Shown: positions 34,610-45,659 of the stretch, in pieces
How positions within the stretch are numbered: the first letter of the stretch is position 1
Layout of the letters: every line of letters begins with the position of its first letter
From: Capra hircus
Lineage: Eukaryota > Chordata > Mammalia > Artiodactyla > Bovidae
Direction of reading: 5' to 3'
Length of the DNA: 64,000 bases
NCBI RefSeq assembly: GCF_001704415.2
Contig: NC_030819.1
Span: forward strand, 37,442,575-37,506,574
Translations under genes and position numbers: made by a program
Notes under the pieces: generated by a model
Seen by the model: only the letters and a program-made list of their open reading frames with translations
What the model was told of the DNA's origin: nothing
Database searches by the model: none

Positions 34610-35621
34610 CAGTTCAGTTCAGTTCAGTCGCTCAGTCGTGTCCGACTCTTTGCGACCCCATGAATCGCAGCATGCCAGGCCTCCCTGTCCATCACCAACT
34701 CCCGGAGTTCACTCAGACTCATGTCGATCGAGTCATTGATGCCATCCAGACAACTCATCCTCTGTCGTCCCCTTCTCCTCCTGCCTCCAATCCCTCCCAG
34801 CATCAGAGTCTTTTCCAATGAGTCAACTCTTCGTATGAGGTGGCCAAAGTACTGGAGTTTCAGTTTCAGCATCATTCCTTCCAAAGAATACCCAGGGCTG
34901 ATCTCCTTCAGAATGGACTGGTTGGATCTCCTTGCAGTCCAAGGGACTCTCAAGAGTCTTCTCCAACACCACAGTTCAAAAGCATCAATTCTTTGGTGCT
35001 CAGTTCTTCACAGTCCAACTCTCGCATCCATACATACTGCTGCTAAGTCACTTCAGTCGTGTCCGACTCTGTGTGACCCCATAGACGGCAGCCCACCAGG
35101 CTCCCCCGTCCCTGGGATTCTCCAGGCAAGAACACTGGAGTGGGTTGCCATTGCCTTCTCCAATGCACGGAAGTGAAAAGTGAAAGTGAAGTTGCTCAGT
35201 CATGTCTGACTCTGAGCGACCCCATGAACTGCAGCCTACCAAGCTCCTCCATCCATGGGATTTTCCAGGCAAGAGTACTGGAGTGGGGTGCCATTGCCTT
35301 CTCCGTGAATCCATACATGACTACTGGAAAAACCATAGCCTTGACTAGACGGACCTTTGTTGGCAAAGTAACGTCTCTGCTTTTCAATATACTATCTAGG
35401 TTGGTCGTAACTTTCCTTCCAAGGCGTAAGCATCTTTTAATTTCATGGCTGCAGTCACCATCTGCAGTGATTTTGGAGCCCACCAAAATAAAGTCAGCCA
35501 CTGTTTCCACTGTTTCCCCATCTATTGCCCATGAAGTGATGGGACCAGATGCCATGATCTTCGTTTTCTGAATGTTGAGCTTTAAGCCAACTTTTTCACT
35601 CTCCTCATTCCCTTTCATCAA
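34610..35621 (-). mobile_element. BovB LINE, 5'-truncated, carrying a Bov-A2
   Basis: Reverse BovB of about 740 bp of its own sequence plus a 273-bp SINE. It starts at the repeated TTCAG tail and ends near TTTCATCAA. Flanking GAAAGGGTT (34601-34609) and GAAAGGTT (35622-35629) are a likely TSD. The copy is well preserved: the C-terminal part of the ORF is open over 34953-34624. Confidence 0.96.
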
Positions 35622-35699
35622 GAAAGGTTTAGGACAGTACAGATGGTAGTATGTGTAAGTCGAGTTCTGTGTGGTCAGCACGGCCATCTTTGCTTCCAC
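34624..35699 (-). pseudogene. BovB ORF C-terminal remnant, split by SINE
   Basis: The minus-strand frame 35699-35196 encodes the post-catalytic part of the BovB RT protein (VGLKLNIQKTKIMASGP, DCSHEIKRCLRLGRK) and then runs into Bov-A2 sequence. 34953-34624 encodes the C-terminal tail (MLKLKLQYFGHLIRRVDS, GVAKSRTRLSD). The RT catalytic core is missing because of 5' truncation, so the copy is non-functional. Confidence 0.88.
35036..35308 (-). mobile_element. Bov-A2 SINE inserted in BovB
   Basis: Reverse full dimer: TGCTGCTAAGTCACTTCAG, joining GTGAAAAGTGAAAGTGAAG, ending GGTGCCATTGCCTTCTCC. A perfect 10-bp TSD, ATCCATACAT, lies at 35026-35035 and 35309-35318, created from BovB sequence. The SINE is therefore younger than this BovB copy. 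Confidence 0.97.
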
Positions 35700-36699
35700 C
35701 CTTAGTCCAGTGATCTTTCAAGCTGAGGCTAGAGATATTTGTAACATTTCCATTTTTCTCTTCATTGCATTATGTTTTTGAAAGCTAATATTACTAAAGC
35801 TAGTATTTCTAAATAATAGTCCATTATTTTTTTGTTTTGTCCTTTTTCCAAAAGGAATATTTTTTTTTTGTAGTAAATCTTTAATAAGACGAATGCACAG
35901 GAATGGCATTATTTCTTTATTTTAATAATGTCTTACAAAATTATGTTTTCTAGTGTAACATTTTCCAGGTATGATATTAGAAGTATGAGCGAACCCAAAG
36001 ATTTTACCAGGCCAACTTGTCAGAGGGACTTGTAAAGTAAAATTAAGATATTGACATATTGTTAATTGATAATCAGATTCAGGGAGACAGTACTTCTTAA
36101 AGAGCTTATTTCTTTAAAGCGAAATTGTTTGCTTTTACTAAACTTTTCCAGGAAGTCACGTAACATGAAAAGTGAATTCATAGCTATTTTGAAAAATAGT
36201 AATCTGGGTTTTAATAATATTAAGCATTTTTTTCCTGGGAGGTTATCACCCCTCAGTTTTACATGTTTTACATTATGCTGTAAATGTTTTTGAAATAATT
36301 TTAACATTTCCAAAGATACAGTTCAGAAAGCAATTTAAAAGAAACAGAGTGTTTGAAGTTAGACACAATCTTCTTTCTTAGTTAAGTAGTCAGCTTATTT
36401 TACCTAAATGTTTATTTGTTCTTAAGTCAGAAATACCTTGAGCAAAAACTATTCTCTAGGGTTGAGATTTTTAATGATGTGAACCTTAGGCTAATAGGGG
36501 TCTTTTATTCTGGTCATCTGTTTTGTGAATGCAGTGGTGATTAGCAAGTACATTTACTTTCATATAAAGCTTGACTGATGTGGACCAACTGCAGACCCTT
36601 ACATGACCTCTCCATGTGGAGTTGCATTGTATCTTCTCTTCCTTTCCTACATTGCTTTCCTGGGAGATGACCAGCTGTGAGTTTCTCAAGATCAAAGGT
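35640..36699. other. Unassigned sequence
   Basis: About 1 kb, AT-rich, no gene or named repeat recognised. The opposing open frames near 36062-36313 are two views of the same AT-rich block. Confidence 0.5.
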
Positions 36700-36782
36700 G
36701 ATACCATTTCTGTGTCGATAGCCCTGGTATGTCCAGCAGGGCCAAGCAATAGTATGTGCTTAATAAATGAGGGTTGAATGAG
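36700..36782 (+). repeat. L2/MIR-class 3' terminal piece
   Basis: Forward CCAGCAGGGCCAAGCAATAG, TATGTGCTTAATAAATGAGG and GTTGAATGAGTAC match the shared L2/MIR-type terminal phrase. Too short to assign further. Confidence 0.55.
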
Positions 36783-36844
36783 TACAACTAAGTGTACCTA
36801 TTAATATGTATAGCAGACATTGTTTGCTACTGACAGTTGTTCTT

Positions 36845-37110
36845 TCTGAAACATTTTATTTTTAAATAATTAGAGGTTCACAGGACTTTTGCCCACTATA
36901 CTCCCGAGATACAAGGGAGATCTTGAACTCCTTTATCCTGTTTCCCCTGATGGTAATATTTTGTGTGACTGTTGTGCAAAATCAAAGCCAAGAGATTGAT
37001 CCAATCTGCTAGGCTTATTCAAATTTCGCTAGTTTCACATGTATTTAATGTGTGTGCTTGTATGTACAGTTCCGCAGATTTATTTAACCACTGTCACAGG
37101 CAGAAGGCTT
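36845..37110 (-). repeat. Possible old L1M piece
   Basis: TTAGAGGTTCACAGGACTTT, AGAGATTGATCCAATCTGC and TGTGTGCTTGTATGTACAG suggest an old reverse L1 3'-UTR region. Strongly diverged. Confidence 0.4.
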
Positions 37111-37214
37111 CCCTGTGCTGCCCTTTTATTGCTCACCCCTCCCCCTCCACACAATAGGTTTTAAATAGTGCTGACTCTGCTTGGCTGTTGCTTCTACATT
37201 ATTTATGACATAAA

Positions 37215-37429
37215 ACAGAATGATGTTTCTCTTCTCTATGTCTGCCTCTCCATTGCTGCCCTGCAAATAGGTTTATCAGTACCATTGTTCTGGATTCCAT
37301 ATATGTGGGTTAATATACATTACTTGTTTTTCTCTTTCTGACTTCACTTCGTATAATAGGCTTTAGGTTCATCCACCTCATTAGAACTGACTCAAATGCA
37401 TTCTTTTTTATAGCTGAGTAATGTAGAAA
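37215..37429 (-). mobile_element. L1 3' fragment
   Basis: Reverse bovine-type L1: TCTCTATGTCTGCCTCTCC, ATTGCTGCCCTGCAAATAGG, TTATCAGTACCATTGTTCTG, AGGTTCATCCACCTCATTAG, CTGACTCAAATGCATTC. It ends at GCTGAGTAATGTAGAA, where a SINE begins. Confidence 0.87.
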
Positions 37430-37775
37430 GTGCTTTCCTGGTAGTTCAGCTGGTAAAGAATGCAATTCCTACATTGCAGTTTGTCTGTAATGCAGGAGAG
37501 CCTGGTTCAATTCCTGGGTTGGAAGATCCCCTGGAGAAGAGATAGGCTACCCACTTCAGTATTCATGGGCTTCCCTAGTGGCTCAGGTGGTAAAGAATCC
37601 ACCTGCAATCCAGGAGACTTGGGTTTGATCCCTGCTTGGGAAGATCCCCTGGAGGCGAGCATGGCAACCCATTCCAGTATTCTTGCCTGGAGAATCCCCA
37701 TGGACAGAGGAGCCTGGTGGGCTGCAGTCCACAGGGTCACAAAGAGTAGGATAGGACTGAGTGATTAAGCACAGC
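37430..37775 (+). mobile_element. Bov-tA SINE dimer (tandem heads)
   Basis: Forward. First unit 37430-37565 (TGCTTTCCTGGTAGTTCAG ... CTTCAGTATTCAT); second complete unit from GGGCTTCCCTAGTGGCTCAG (37568) to GAGTGATTAAGCACAGC. The first head has an internal duplication around TGCAATTCCTACATTGCAG. No clear TSD. Confidence 0.93.
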
Positions 37776-37788
37776 ACAATCAAGAAAA

Positions 37789-37812
37789 GGGCTTCCCTGG
37801 TGGCTCAGATGG
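37789..37812 (+). mobile_element. Bov-tA head-only fragment, 24 nt
   Basis: GGGCTTCCCTGGTGGCTCAG followed by ATGG exactly matches the start of a Bov-tA and then stops, 13 nt after the dimer. All downstream SINE sequence is missing, which is unusual for 3'-primed retroposition. Confidence 0.85.
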
Positions 37813-38538
37813 AGCATCAGTGATAGGATTCGTGGCTGTTTCCCACTGTAAAGGTCATCTCTCACCCACAGACAGTTTACACATTTCCTGTTTTAAAGAA
37901 ACATTATCTTAAAGTTGGCTTCTGCAAAGTAGGGAATTGTTAACACGGATAACGAGAGTCCACTCCCGTTAGTTGGAATTTGGACACCACGTAGTATAGT
38001 CGTTATCCAGAAAACGCATGAAGTTGCAAAACATAATTTTAATGCTAAAAATGGGGATCCAGTGTTAACGAGTTAGTTGTTGACAAATGAATCTTAGGAA
38101 ATGATCTTAAGCATAATAAATTGATGCAGTCTTGCGTGCCTTGAATGGGTATGTCCAGTGGGTTTTAATTGGTGTGACCAGGGATGCTTTGTGCATGGTG
38201 GAGGCTCTAAGGATGGATGCACACAGTAGGCTTAGTGTGTCTCAGTGTGTGACTTTACATGTTAAAAGGGAATTCATCCCTTGGAGTGAATTTGGCAGCC
38301 TGAGTTGCAGATACAACCACCCATATTTAGATAAGTACAGAGGAAGCTTTTTGTATGGAAGGGAAAAAACTGTTGCTTGTGAAAATTTTTGCTTTAGGAA
38401 GTAGTTTGGAGTTTTGAAAATGAATCTCTTTTACTCTCAAGTTCTGCAGATACTATTTGTATCTCTTGTCTGGGTATGAGAGAGAAGGTGGCGTTTCTCT
38501 CCCTTCTCTCATCTGCTTATCCTTTTCCTTTCATTATG
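37813..38538. other. Unassigned sequence
   Basis: About 0.7 kb with no named repeat. A 90-codon forward open frame at 38132-38404 shows no recognisable domain. Confidence 0.45.
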
Positions 38539-38547
38539 CTGGAAGGT

Positions 38548-38758
38548 GGGCTTGCGTGGTGGCTCAGCAGTAAAGAATCCGCCTGCCAGTGCAGGATATG
38601 TGGGTTCCATCCCTGGATTCGGAAGCTCCCCTGGAGAAGGGAATGGCTGCCCACTCCAGTATTCTTGCCTGGAGAGTTCCATGGACAGAGGAGCCTGGCG
38701 GGCTTACAGTCCATGGTGTTGCAAAGAGTTGGACATGACTGAGTGACTTAGAGAGATC
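38548..38758 (+). mobile_element. Bov-tA SINE, full length
   Basis: Forward copy from GGGCTTGCGTGGTGGCTCAG to GACTGAGTGACTTAGAGAG. TSD CTGGAAGG at 38539-38546 and 38759-38766. Confidence 0.95.
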
Positions 38759-38766
38759 CTGGAAGG

Positions 38767-39604
38767 CACGGTGGTGAAAGTGACTTGGGAATTTCATCAT
38801 TGGGAGTGAAGGAACTTCCCCTGCTGACTCTGCTTCTTGCCTTTCTTCCTTTCCTGCATCCTCCAGCCTCTCTCAGACTGCCTGCTGGGCCAGAAGCTCT
38901 TGCAAAAAAAACTTCTGTAAAGAAAGCCTCCGGGTGACACTCCCCAAACCTTGAGATCAGGAAAGTACTGCCACCTCCTCGAGTTGAAAAACCTCAGCCT
39001 GTCTTGGGAACATGGGGTCCCTTTTGGGCGTGGAATGCAGGTTTGTGTGTACACTCCGAGCGGGTGTGGGAGCCTGCTGGTGGGCGTGGGGACACCATGT
39101 CTGGGTTAGTGTCAGGCTAAGCCTTTAAAAATAGCTTGTTTTTCATTTCTGGAATATAGCCTTCCTGTTCCAGTTTATTAACTCTCAATTTTTAAACTCT
39201 TATACCAGGTGCTGTGGGAAGTTAACAAAAAAGTCTTTATCTTGAGGAAGTCACAATCTCTTCCGAGGATTTATTAACTAGTGGGAGACGAGATTTACCA
39301 GGAGTGCAAAATAACAGGCCATGGACTTATTTTCATGCTGAGAGAATACATTGTTAGCCTGATAGAAGTGGTCTGGGTGCAGTCTGTGAAGACTAGAGCA
39401 TGTGCGTATCCAGACGGTTCACAAGGAGTGAATGACTGCTGGGCAGTGAAGCAGGGTGCACTTGAGAGGCAGGGGTTTTGAATGTGACTCGTGTGCACTG
39501 GGGTGGGAGTGGGTTGGAGTTCTGAGTTCAAGTCCTTCCACTGACTAGCTTTGTTAATTCAAGTTGAGTTCCTTCCCTGACTATATAATCCCTGTTGTTG
39601 ATTT
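38767..39604. other. Unassigned sequence
   Basis: About 0.84 kb with no gene or named repeat recognised. A fairly GC-balanced patch runs over 38800-39110. Confidence 0.5.
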
Positions 39605-40370
39605 AAAAAAATTGCACAACCTAAACGTTTTAAGAATCATGTTTTATTTGGTGAACGAAACTGAGGACTCAAGCCCAGGATGCAGCGCCTCAGATGGCTC
39701 TGGGGGGCTGCTCTGAACAGGCAGGGAGGGGAGCTGGGCTGTTTAGGAGTTTCAGCCACAAAGACCAGGTGGTCGGAACATCAAAAGATTGTTGTTCGGT
39801 CGCTAAGTTGTGTCCGACTCTTTGTGACCCCATGGACTGTAGCATGTCAACCCTCCCTGTCTTCCGTTATCTCTTGGCGTCTGCTCAAGTTCGTGTCCAT
39901 TGAGTTGGTGATGCTTTCTAACTATCTCATCCTTTGCCGCCCTCTTCTCCTTTTACCCTCAATCTTTCCCTGCATCAGGGTCTTCTTGAATGAGTTGGTT
40001 CTTCACAACAAAGATTAGGTAGTCAGAACATCAAAAGATGACTGTTACTTAAAGAAAACCAGACATCTCAAGTTAAAGAGTTTAGTACTTTTCTTTGTGG
40101 GAAAATGCCAGGAGTCTGGGCTCACTGAAATCATTCCTTTGGTGTGCACCTCAGCTCTCTGGGGGCCAGGATCCTGTACTTTCTCATCCTGTGTCCCCTC
40201 AGGATGTACCATCAGGGTGGCTACAACAGTTGTACTGCTGGATAGCGGGAATCCCATTTCTATCCTGAGTTCCCTCAAGGCTCACCTCTGGGGACACTGT
40301 AATGTGATGGCTTGATGGCTGCAGCGTCCTTTGTTTATTGATACGGCAGGAAGTATTTTTCATTCATACA
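39605..40370. repeat. Unidentified interspersed repeat (candidate), host of a BovB
   Basis: Phrases such as GAAACTGAGGACTCAAGCCC, GCGCCTCAGATGGCTCTG, AAACCAGACATCTCAAGTTA and ATGCCAGGAGTCTGGGCTC remind me of sequence that recurs in ruminant genomic DNA. I cannot name the family or show a second copy here. Limits are approximate. A BovB is inserted at 39790. Confidence 0.4.
39790..40016 (-). mobile_element. BovB LINE 3' fragment with long TSD
   Basis: Reverse 3' end only: TTGTTCGGTCGCTAAGTTG, TGACCCCATGGACTGTAGC, CATTGAGTTGGTGATGC, CTGCATCAGGGTCTTCTTG. Flanked by 23-bp direct repeats (39767-39789 and 40017-40039, ending GAACATCAAAAGAT) with two differences, possibly extending to 32 bp. Confidence 0.92.
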
Positions 40371-41569
40371 GTAAAACTATGAATACTAAATAATGTTTAT
40401 AAAAAAGCTCTACAAGCTGCAAAACGGTACACAGATTTGAATCCTTATCCTTTGAATACCAGTCTTAGAAATACATTTTTAAATTTCTTTTTTATACACT
40501 TTAAAAATGCAGAGTGTCAGAAAGGACACTGTTTACCTATGTATAAGAGCATGAAATGGTACTGAAATAACCCAATTCCGCAGATCATTTTAGGATGAAA
40601 CATATATTCCCCTTTCAACTCATAAGGAATGAATGTTTTGAATGATTGTGATTCTCTTCAGCTTTTCTAAAAATGTGTGAGGGAAAGATGGATTACTTCC
40701 AAAGAAGGACTGTGGCCCAGCTTTTTGTTTGGCTTCAATCTGACTTTATATTTTTCTTAGAAAAACAAACAAGTGCCAACAAACAAGACGAAAAGCTGTA
40801 TTGGGAACTTCTGTTCCTCCCTGGAGGACCTGTTTATACGTCAGCTGCTGCAATGGGGATCAAAAAAACTCATCAGCTCTGCCATGATTCAAGTAATCAA
40901 ATTAATAAAAATAAATGTATCTCTTCCAACCGAGAAGATATATCTCTTCAACCACTGTAGAATCAAGGGGGAAAGTCTGCCTGCTTTATACCCAGCACCT
41001 GTGAGCCTGTTTTCCCTGAGGAAGTAATTTGAGTACAGATTTGAAGTAAGCTGTGGGATAAACAGGCCTGGAGAGCAGAATAGAAGTCTATGGATTGAGA
41101 TAAAAATTAATTGCTAAAACTATGAAGCCGCTGTATATGATTTGCTTTTTTATAATATTCTTCCATGGAAGCTTAGATAAAGCCGCTTCTATATCTTCCT
41201 TAATACAGTGGTTTGGCTAAGCATTATGCTTTGTTCAACCTGAGATATTTTCAGAAATAATTCTCTAAGATTTCAAATACACCTTTCTCATACTTTGCTT
41301 CATAAAACTGAATCAGACTAATGTATAAGAATACTAAAGTAAGATTCAGGTGAATGCTTTTATAATTTTGCATGGAGGAAGAATTTCTAAGGGGTGAGGC
41401 TGAATCCAGAAATCATATATTGAAAATAGATGGATATATTTGACTAAAAAATTAAGCATATCTTTATGATGAAAATTTGATAAGTTGAAATGACAGATTA
41501 TAATGTGGAAAAAACTATCTGAAATATATATGGCAGTGAAAATTTGTATTTTTAGGGAAAGAACTCTCT
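40371..41569. other. Unassigned sequence
   Basis: About 1.2 kb with no named repeat. A 95-codon forward open frame (40673-40960) has no recognisable domain, an ordinary AT-rich composition and a second overlapping frame, so it is not called. Confidence 0.45.
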
Positions 41570-42195
41570 TAACCAGAATAAAGGCAACTGCACCAATATA
41601 AAGATGGGAAAAGATTTGACCAGGAATTTCACAAAAGAAGACTTACACATGACCAGTTAACTGATCAATTCATGTTTAATCTGGCTGAATTCATGTTTAA
41701 TCTTGCTGATTGTCCAAGAAGTACAAGTTTAGAACTGTTTTTTTTTTTTTTCTTAACTGTCACTTTGCATAAGATTAAAAATATGACCAGACCAAATGTT
41801 GGGGAGGATGTGGTAAACACTCATGTATATGCATTGATGATGCATGTGTAAACTTAGACTTTTCTGTGGAAATAAGTGTAAACATTTAATATACGAGTAC
41901 CCTTTGGACAAGAAAGTTTAGGAAGTTATTTCAGAAATGTGATAATGAATATGTTCAAAGGTCTGGCTACAGTCATGTTCACCAGAGTATGGTTATCCCT
42001 AAAAATGAAGGAGTCAAAACATGTAATACAGAGATAGTTAAATCAATATGGTACATTGATAGAAGAAAACATTAAGCTGCTGCTAAAAAGACAACAGAGT
42101 TTTGAATTTATTGATAGGGAAATTGGTCGTGAAGTGTTGTCAGCTGAAGGAAGCATATTACAAAGTGGCGTTTGTATCGGCGATATATAGTAATG
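41570..42195 (+). repeat. L1M-type LINE fragment, forward
   Basis: Forward old L1: GGGAAAAGATTTGACCAGGA, TTTCACAAAAGAAGACTTAC, ATGTTGGGGAGGATGTGG, TAAATCAATATGGTACATTG, ACATTAAGCTGCTGCTAAAA. A T12 run (41739-41750) and a 21-bp duplication (41667-41708) disturb it. No open frame survives. Confidence 0.7.
41667..41708. repeat. 21-bp tandem duplication
   Basis: AATTCATGTTTAATCTGGCTG (41667-41687) is followed at once by the same unit with G changed to T (41688-41708): two copies, 20/21 identical, inside the L1M fragment. Confidence 0.92.
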
Positions 42196-42214
42196 TTGAA
42201 AATGTGCTATATGT

Positions 42215-42395
42215 TAGAACCTTTGCTGAGTCTTTACGGTGATTATCTCTTTTGATGACCATGGCATTCCTCCTCCTAGATATCGTTGGCCCCATTAAAC
42301 AGATTAACAAACAGAAATATCAGGATGATAAGTAGCTCAAGGCTGCACTAGTAGGAGGTGTGGAGCCAGGATTTAATGAGTACTTTCTAGAATTT
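42215..42395 (-). repeat. MIR SINE fragment
   Basis: Reverse MIR order: GTGATTATCTCTTTTGATG, TTGGCCCCATTAAACAGAT, AAGTAGCTCAAGGCTGCAC, GAGCCAGGATTTAATGAG. Confidence 0.65.
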
Positions 42396-43042
42396 ATACT
42401 TTCGTGTAAGTGTATGCTTATGTGAAAGGGCACAGCAAATATGGTTAACAGTTCTTTCTGTTTGTTACTAGTTTGTCAACTAACAAATGATTGAAGTTTT
42501 CTTATTTATACCTTTAGGTATTCTCTGAGGAGTTTAGAATATGCGCATTGTACTTCCCTAAGCAGGAAAAGCAAAGCTATTTTTTTTTTTTTACTGTTTG
42601 TACTATACAAGTAGTAGTTGTTAGATTTTTAGAAGGGCAGGCACTCTCATTCTAATTTGTATACAATGTCTGTCAGCTTTTACTACGAGGAAGAGTTGAA
42701 GAAAACTATGAATGATCAGCATTATAATTGGCATTTTTCATAACACCCATAGGACATTGCATATTAGGAAATCCATAAGTGATGTTTTCTGTGGTACTTT
42801 TTAGGGTAGGTACAACAAAATTGAGTTTTAAAGAAAAGCAGTTAATATTGAACACATTTATTGGCTTAAAAGTTTATACTTTTTAAAAATTAATAAAGTC
42901 CATATAAAAGTAATTATATTTTTATCAGCAAGCTTTAAAGTATTTACTGAATATCGAGAACTTACAGGAAAAAAGAAGTGTAAGATGCATAATTAACAAT
43001 CTAGTTGTACAAACAAAATCTCGGAAACTGATAATCTGTATG
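42396..43042. other. Unassigned sequence
   Basis: About 0.65 kb, AT-rich; T12 near 42581-42592. No gene or named repeat recognised. Confidence 0.5.
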
Positions 43043-43044
43043 TA

Positions 43045-43124
43045 TTGGGTTGATCAACAGGTTCGTTTGGGTTTTTCTGTAGGATGATATGGAAAAACCT
43101 GAATGAACTTTTGGGTTAACTCAG
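43045..43124. mobile_element. Mariner-type MITE, about 80 bp
   Basis: A short imperfect palindrome between TA dinucleotides (43043-43044 and 43125-43126). The left arm starts TTGGGTTGATCAACAGG and runs into GTTCGTTTGGGTTTTTC; the right arm is its diverged reverse complement (GGAAAAACCTGAATGAAC ... GGGTTAACTCAG). The TTGGGTTG-type ends, the GTTCGTT..GGGTTTTTC core and the TA target are typical of mammalian mariner miniature elements. It has no transposase and depends on a source element not present here. Confidence 0.85.
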
Positions 43125-43126
43125 TA

Positions 43127-45144
43127 TTTAAAATAGTAAGTTATCAGGTGGTACATTATAAACTTCAGATGAAAATATAGAAATAAAACTAAGTCATGAG
43201 GGTGGGGTTATTTGTAAGTATGTATTGAATGTACTGCATAAGGGAGCTTATAAAGTATAAGATGGATAGGGTTGAATAATACTCAAGTGTGATAGGGGAA
43301 GTACATGGAGAAATAAGGATTGGTTTGACCCTGAACACTGGCTATAGGTAGCTGAAGGTGGCAGGTAGCCTGAACCAAGTGGTCCAAGCCAGAGTGGGCA
43401 GGATGGGAGCAGGCCTTTAGTTCAGTGATTGCTGGCAGGTGATGGGAAGTCAAGTAGGAGAGGTCCGGTTATAGAGAACTTCCACTGTGAAGACAGTTGG
43501 ACAAATTGAACAAAAAAATTTATGTAGACAGTAGGACAAATTAAAAAAAAACTTCAAGGTCATTTACAGGGCTTAATTATAACAGTTTTCTAGAAATTTC
43601 TCTTCAGTTTGATAGATATATTAAGGAAATTCCTTTAATCAAAAAGAGTCCTTGCCTAACAGATTTGGAAGTTCCTGTTATCCACCCCAAGGTTTTATTT
43701 TCAGTTTTCAACCTGTGCTTTTATGAAATATTAACAGTATCCCAAGGAATTACATGAGAAATAGTGAAGCTGATCAATCTGATTGGAGTTTTGTGAGTAG
43801 TGTTCTTAGTTAAGAAACTCTGGTTGGATGGTGTTTTGAATATCATTTAGTTTGATTTCTCACCACAATAAAGGTATTATTTCTGTCATAATCTTCAGAG
43901 GGAATCATTTCTGTTTGTCTAAAATGATGAATATAGAGAAGAGGATGAAGACTTGAGTTTGTTGCTAAGCCCAACATTTGAAGTAGCCTGTTTTAGCTGT
44001 TGATGCATTTGTTTATAGCTGAAGGAAACTTTAAAAGCACACACAGCATGTGTTCTTTTAAAAGGATCATGGGAAAGGATCATGTAGAATACTAAATTAA
44101 CAGTTAAGTAAATTTAATCTTTGAAATGCTTTTTTTAAAAAAGCCATTTAATCTTTAATCACAACTAGAAAAAACATCTTTAAATCTCTTAATCTGGTGA
44201 ATTGAGTACTGTTTTTTGTCAGTGACATCATAAACATTTTAGTTAACTTTGTCAAGTAACAACATGCCACTTGATCTTTTGGCATGACTGTAAAAATAAT
44301 GTATCAGATATTAAGTATATCATGTTTGTATTCTAGGATACTAACTTTTTAATTTGATTGTCTCACAGTGTACTGTTTATAATACTCAACATGACAAGTA
44401 GCATATTAAAGGTGTACACAAAAAGTATTCAATTCTGGTTTGACAAAAGGTCAATTTCTTTGTTAGTAATAATTTAAAATAAGTTGATTATTAATAAGTA
44501 ACAAATGCTTGTATTATTACCAGTAAGATATGGATCCCATAAGTAACATAAGAGACCTATGGTGATAGTTGTTCATAAACACAGAATTAACGATTAATCC
44601 ACTTCTCTGCACCTGAGATGCCCCTGTCAAACTAAATTGTATACACTCCTTGGTATTCCATGTGCAGTGTACTGTTTGTGCAGCTAGTCATTTAGAACAG
44701 AGTAAATTGTTGAATGTAAATTTAATGTACCACATCTTCAAACAAAAGAAATTATAGAACTGATTTAAAATCACACACAATATCATATACAATAGCATCA
44801 CTAGACTGATTGAATAAGGGGACTTAGTTAAGAAAGGCATTATGGATAAAGTGAGCAAGAGTTTTGAAAGAGCATAAAGATAATAATTAGTGTACCAAGG
44901 CAGGTTTACTTATAGAAGGAACGGTGAGTTGTTGGGAGTCTATGCACCCATCAAGACTTGGACTATTTACCTAATCTGTGGATGTAGTATAGAACCTTGT
45001 ACATATTGGTACTCAGGTTTTTTCTTCCTCCTCTTCTGCTTCATCTCGTCCTCCTATGGTTTCTCCTTTTAATTATAGTGCCTTTCAGATATTAAAAATG
45101 GTAGAAAGTAGATTTTTAACAACTTACAGTATAATTGAGTGTTT
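43127..45144. other. Unassigned sequence
   Basis: About 2 kb, AT-rich, with no gene or named repeat recognised. AAAGGATCATG occurs twice in close succession near 44062-44085. Confidence 0.5.
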
Positions 45145-45355
45145 CAGAACTCAGTTTGGAGTTGGAGAGATGGAAGTTGATTCCTGCCTTCATCACTTGC
45201 TCCATCTCTGTGATATTGAGCAAACTCGTTACCTTCTAGTTACAGTTTCCTCATCTGTACCGTGGCAGAGCAAGAATACCTAACCACAGGTTCCTAACTT
45301 GTGATTTTAATGAGATAAATCTTGCAAAGCCTTTAGCATTGTGTTAGCTTAAATA
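45145..45355 (+). repeat. MIR SINE
   Basis: Forward MIR order: TCAGAACTCAGTTTGGAG, TTCCTGCCTTCATCACTTGC, ACAGTTTCCTCATCTGTAC, CTTGCAAAGCCTTTAGC. Old and diverged. Confidence 0.65.
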
Positions 45356-45659
45356 TTACCCTTAAATAAAAGGAATGTGGGGTATTGCAGAATGCTACTT
45401 TTGTGGCCTGTATTAACATACAAATGTATTCTTTATGGCCTACCTTAAACTTCTAAGAGGTGATACTAAGTTCCTTACCTATTGTCTGTAGAATATGATT
45501 ATTTTCTCTTTAAATCATATTGATTGGAAGTGGGCTAGAATTAGGGAGGGTGTTGATTGTGAGCATGTAATGGACAAAGTGGCCATTTTGTTCTGGAATG
45601 GTAGAGCTGTTAAAATTTTTGTCCCTTCTAAATGTAGGTATTTATACAGTTTTTGTTAA

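Noticed and set aside
40673..40960. 95-codon forward open frame
   Set aside because: Amino-acid content follows AT-rich base composition, a second frame overlaps it, and no family is recognised.
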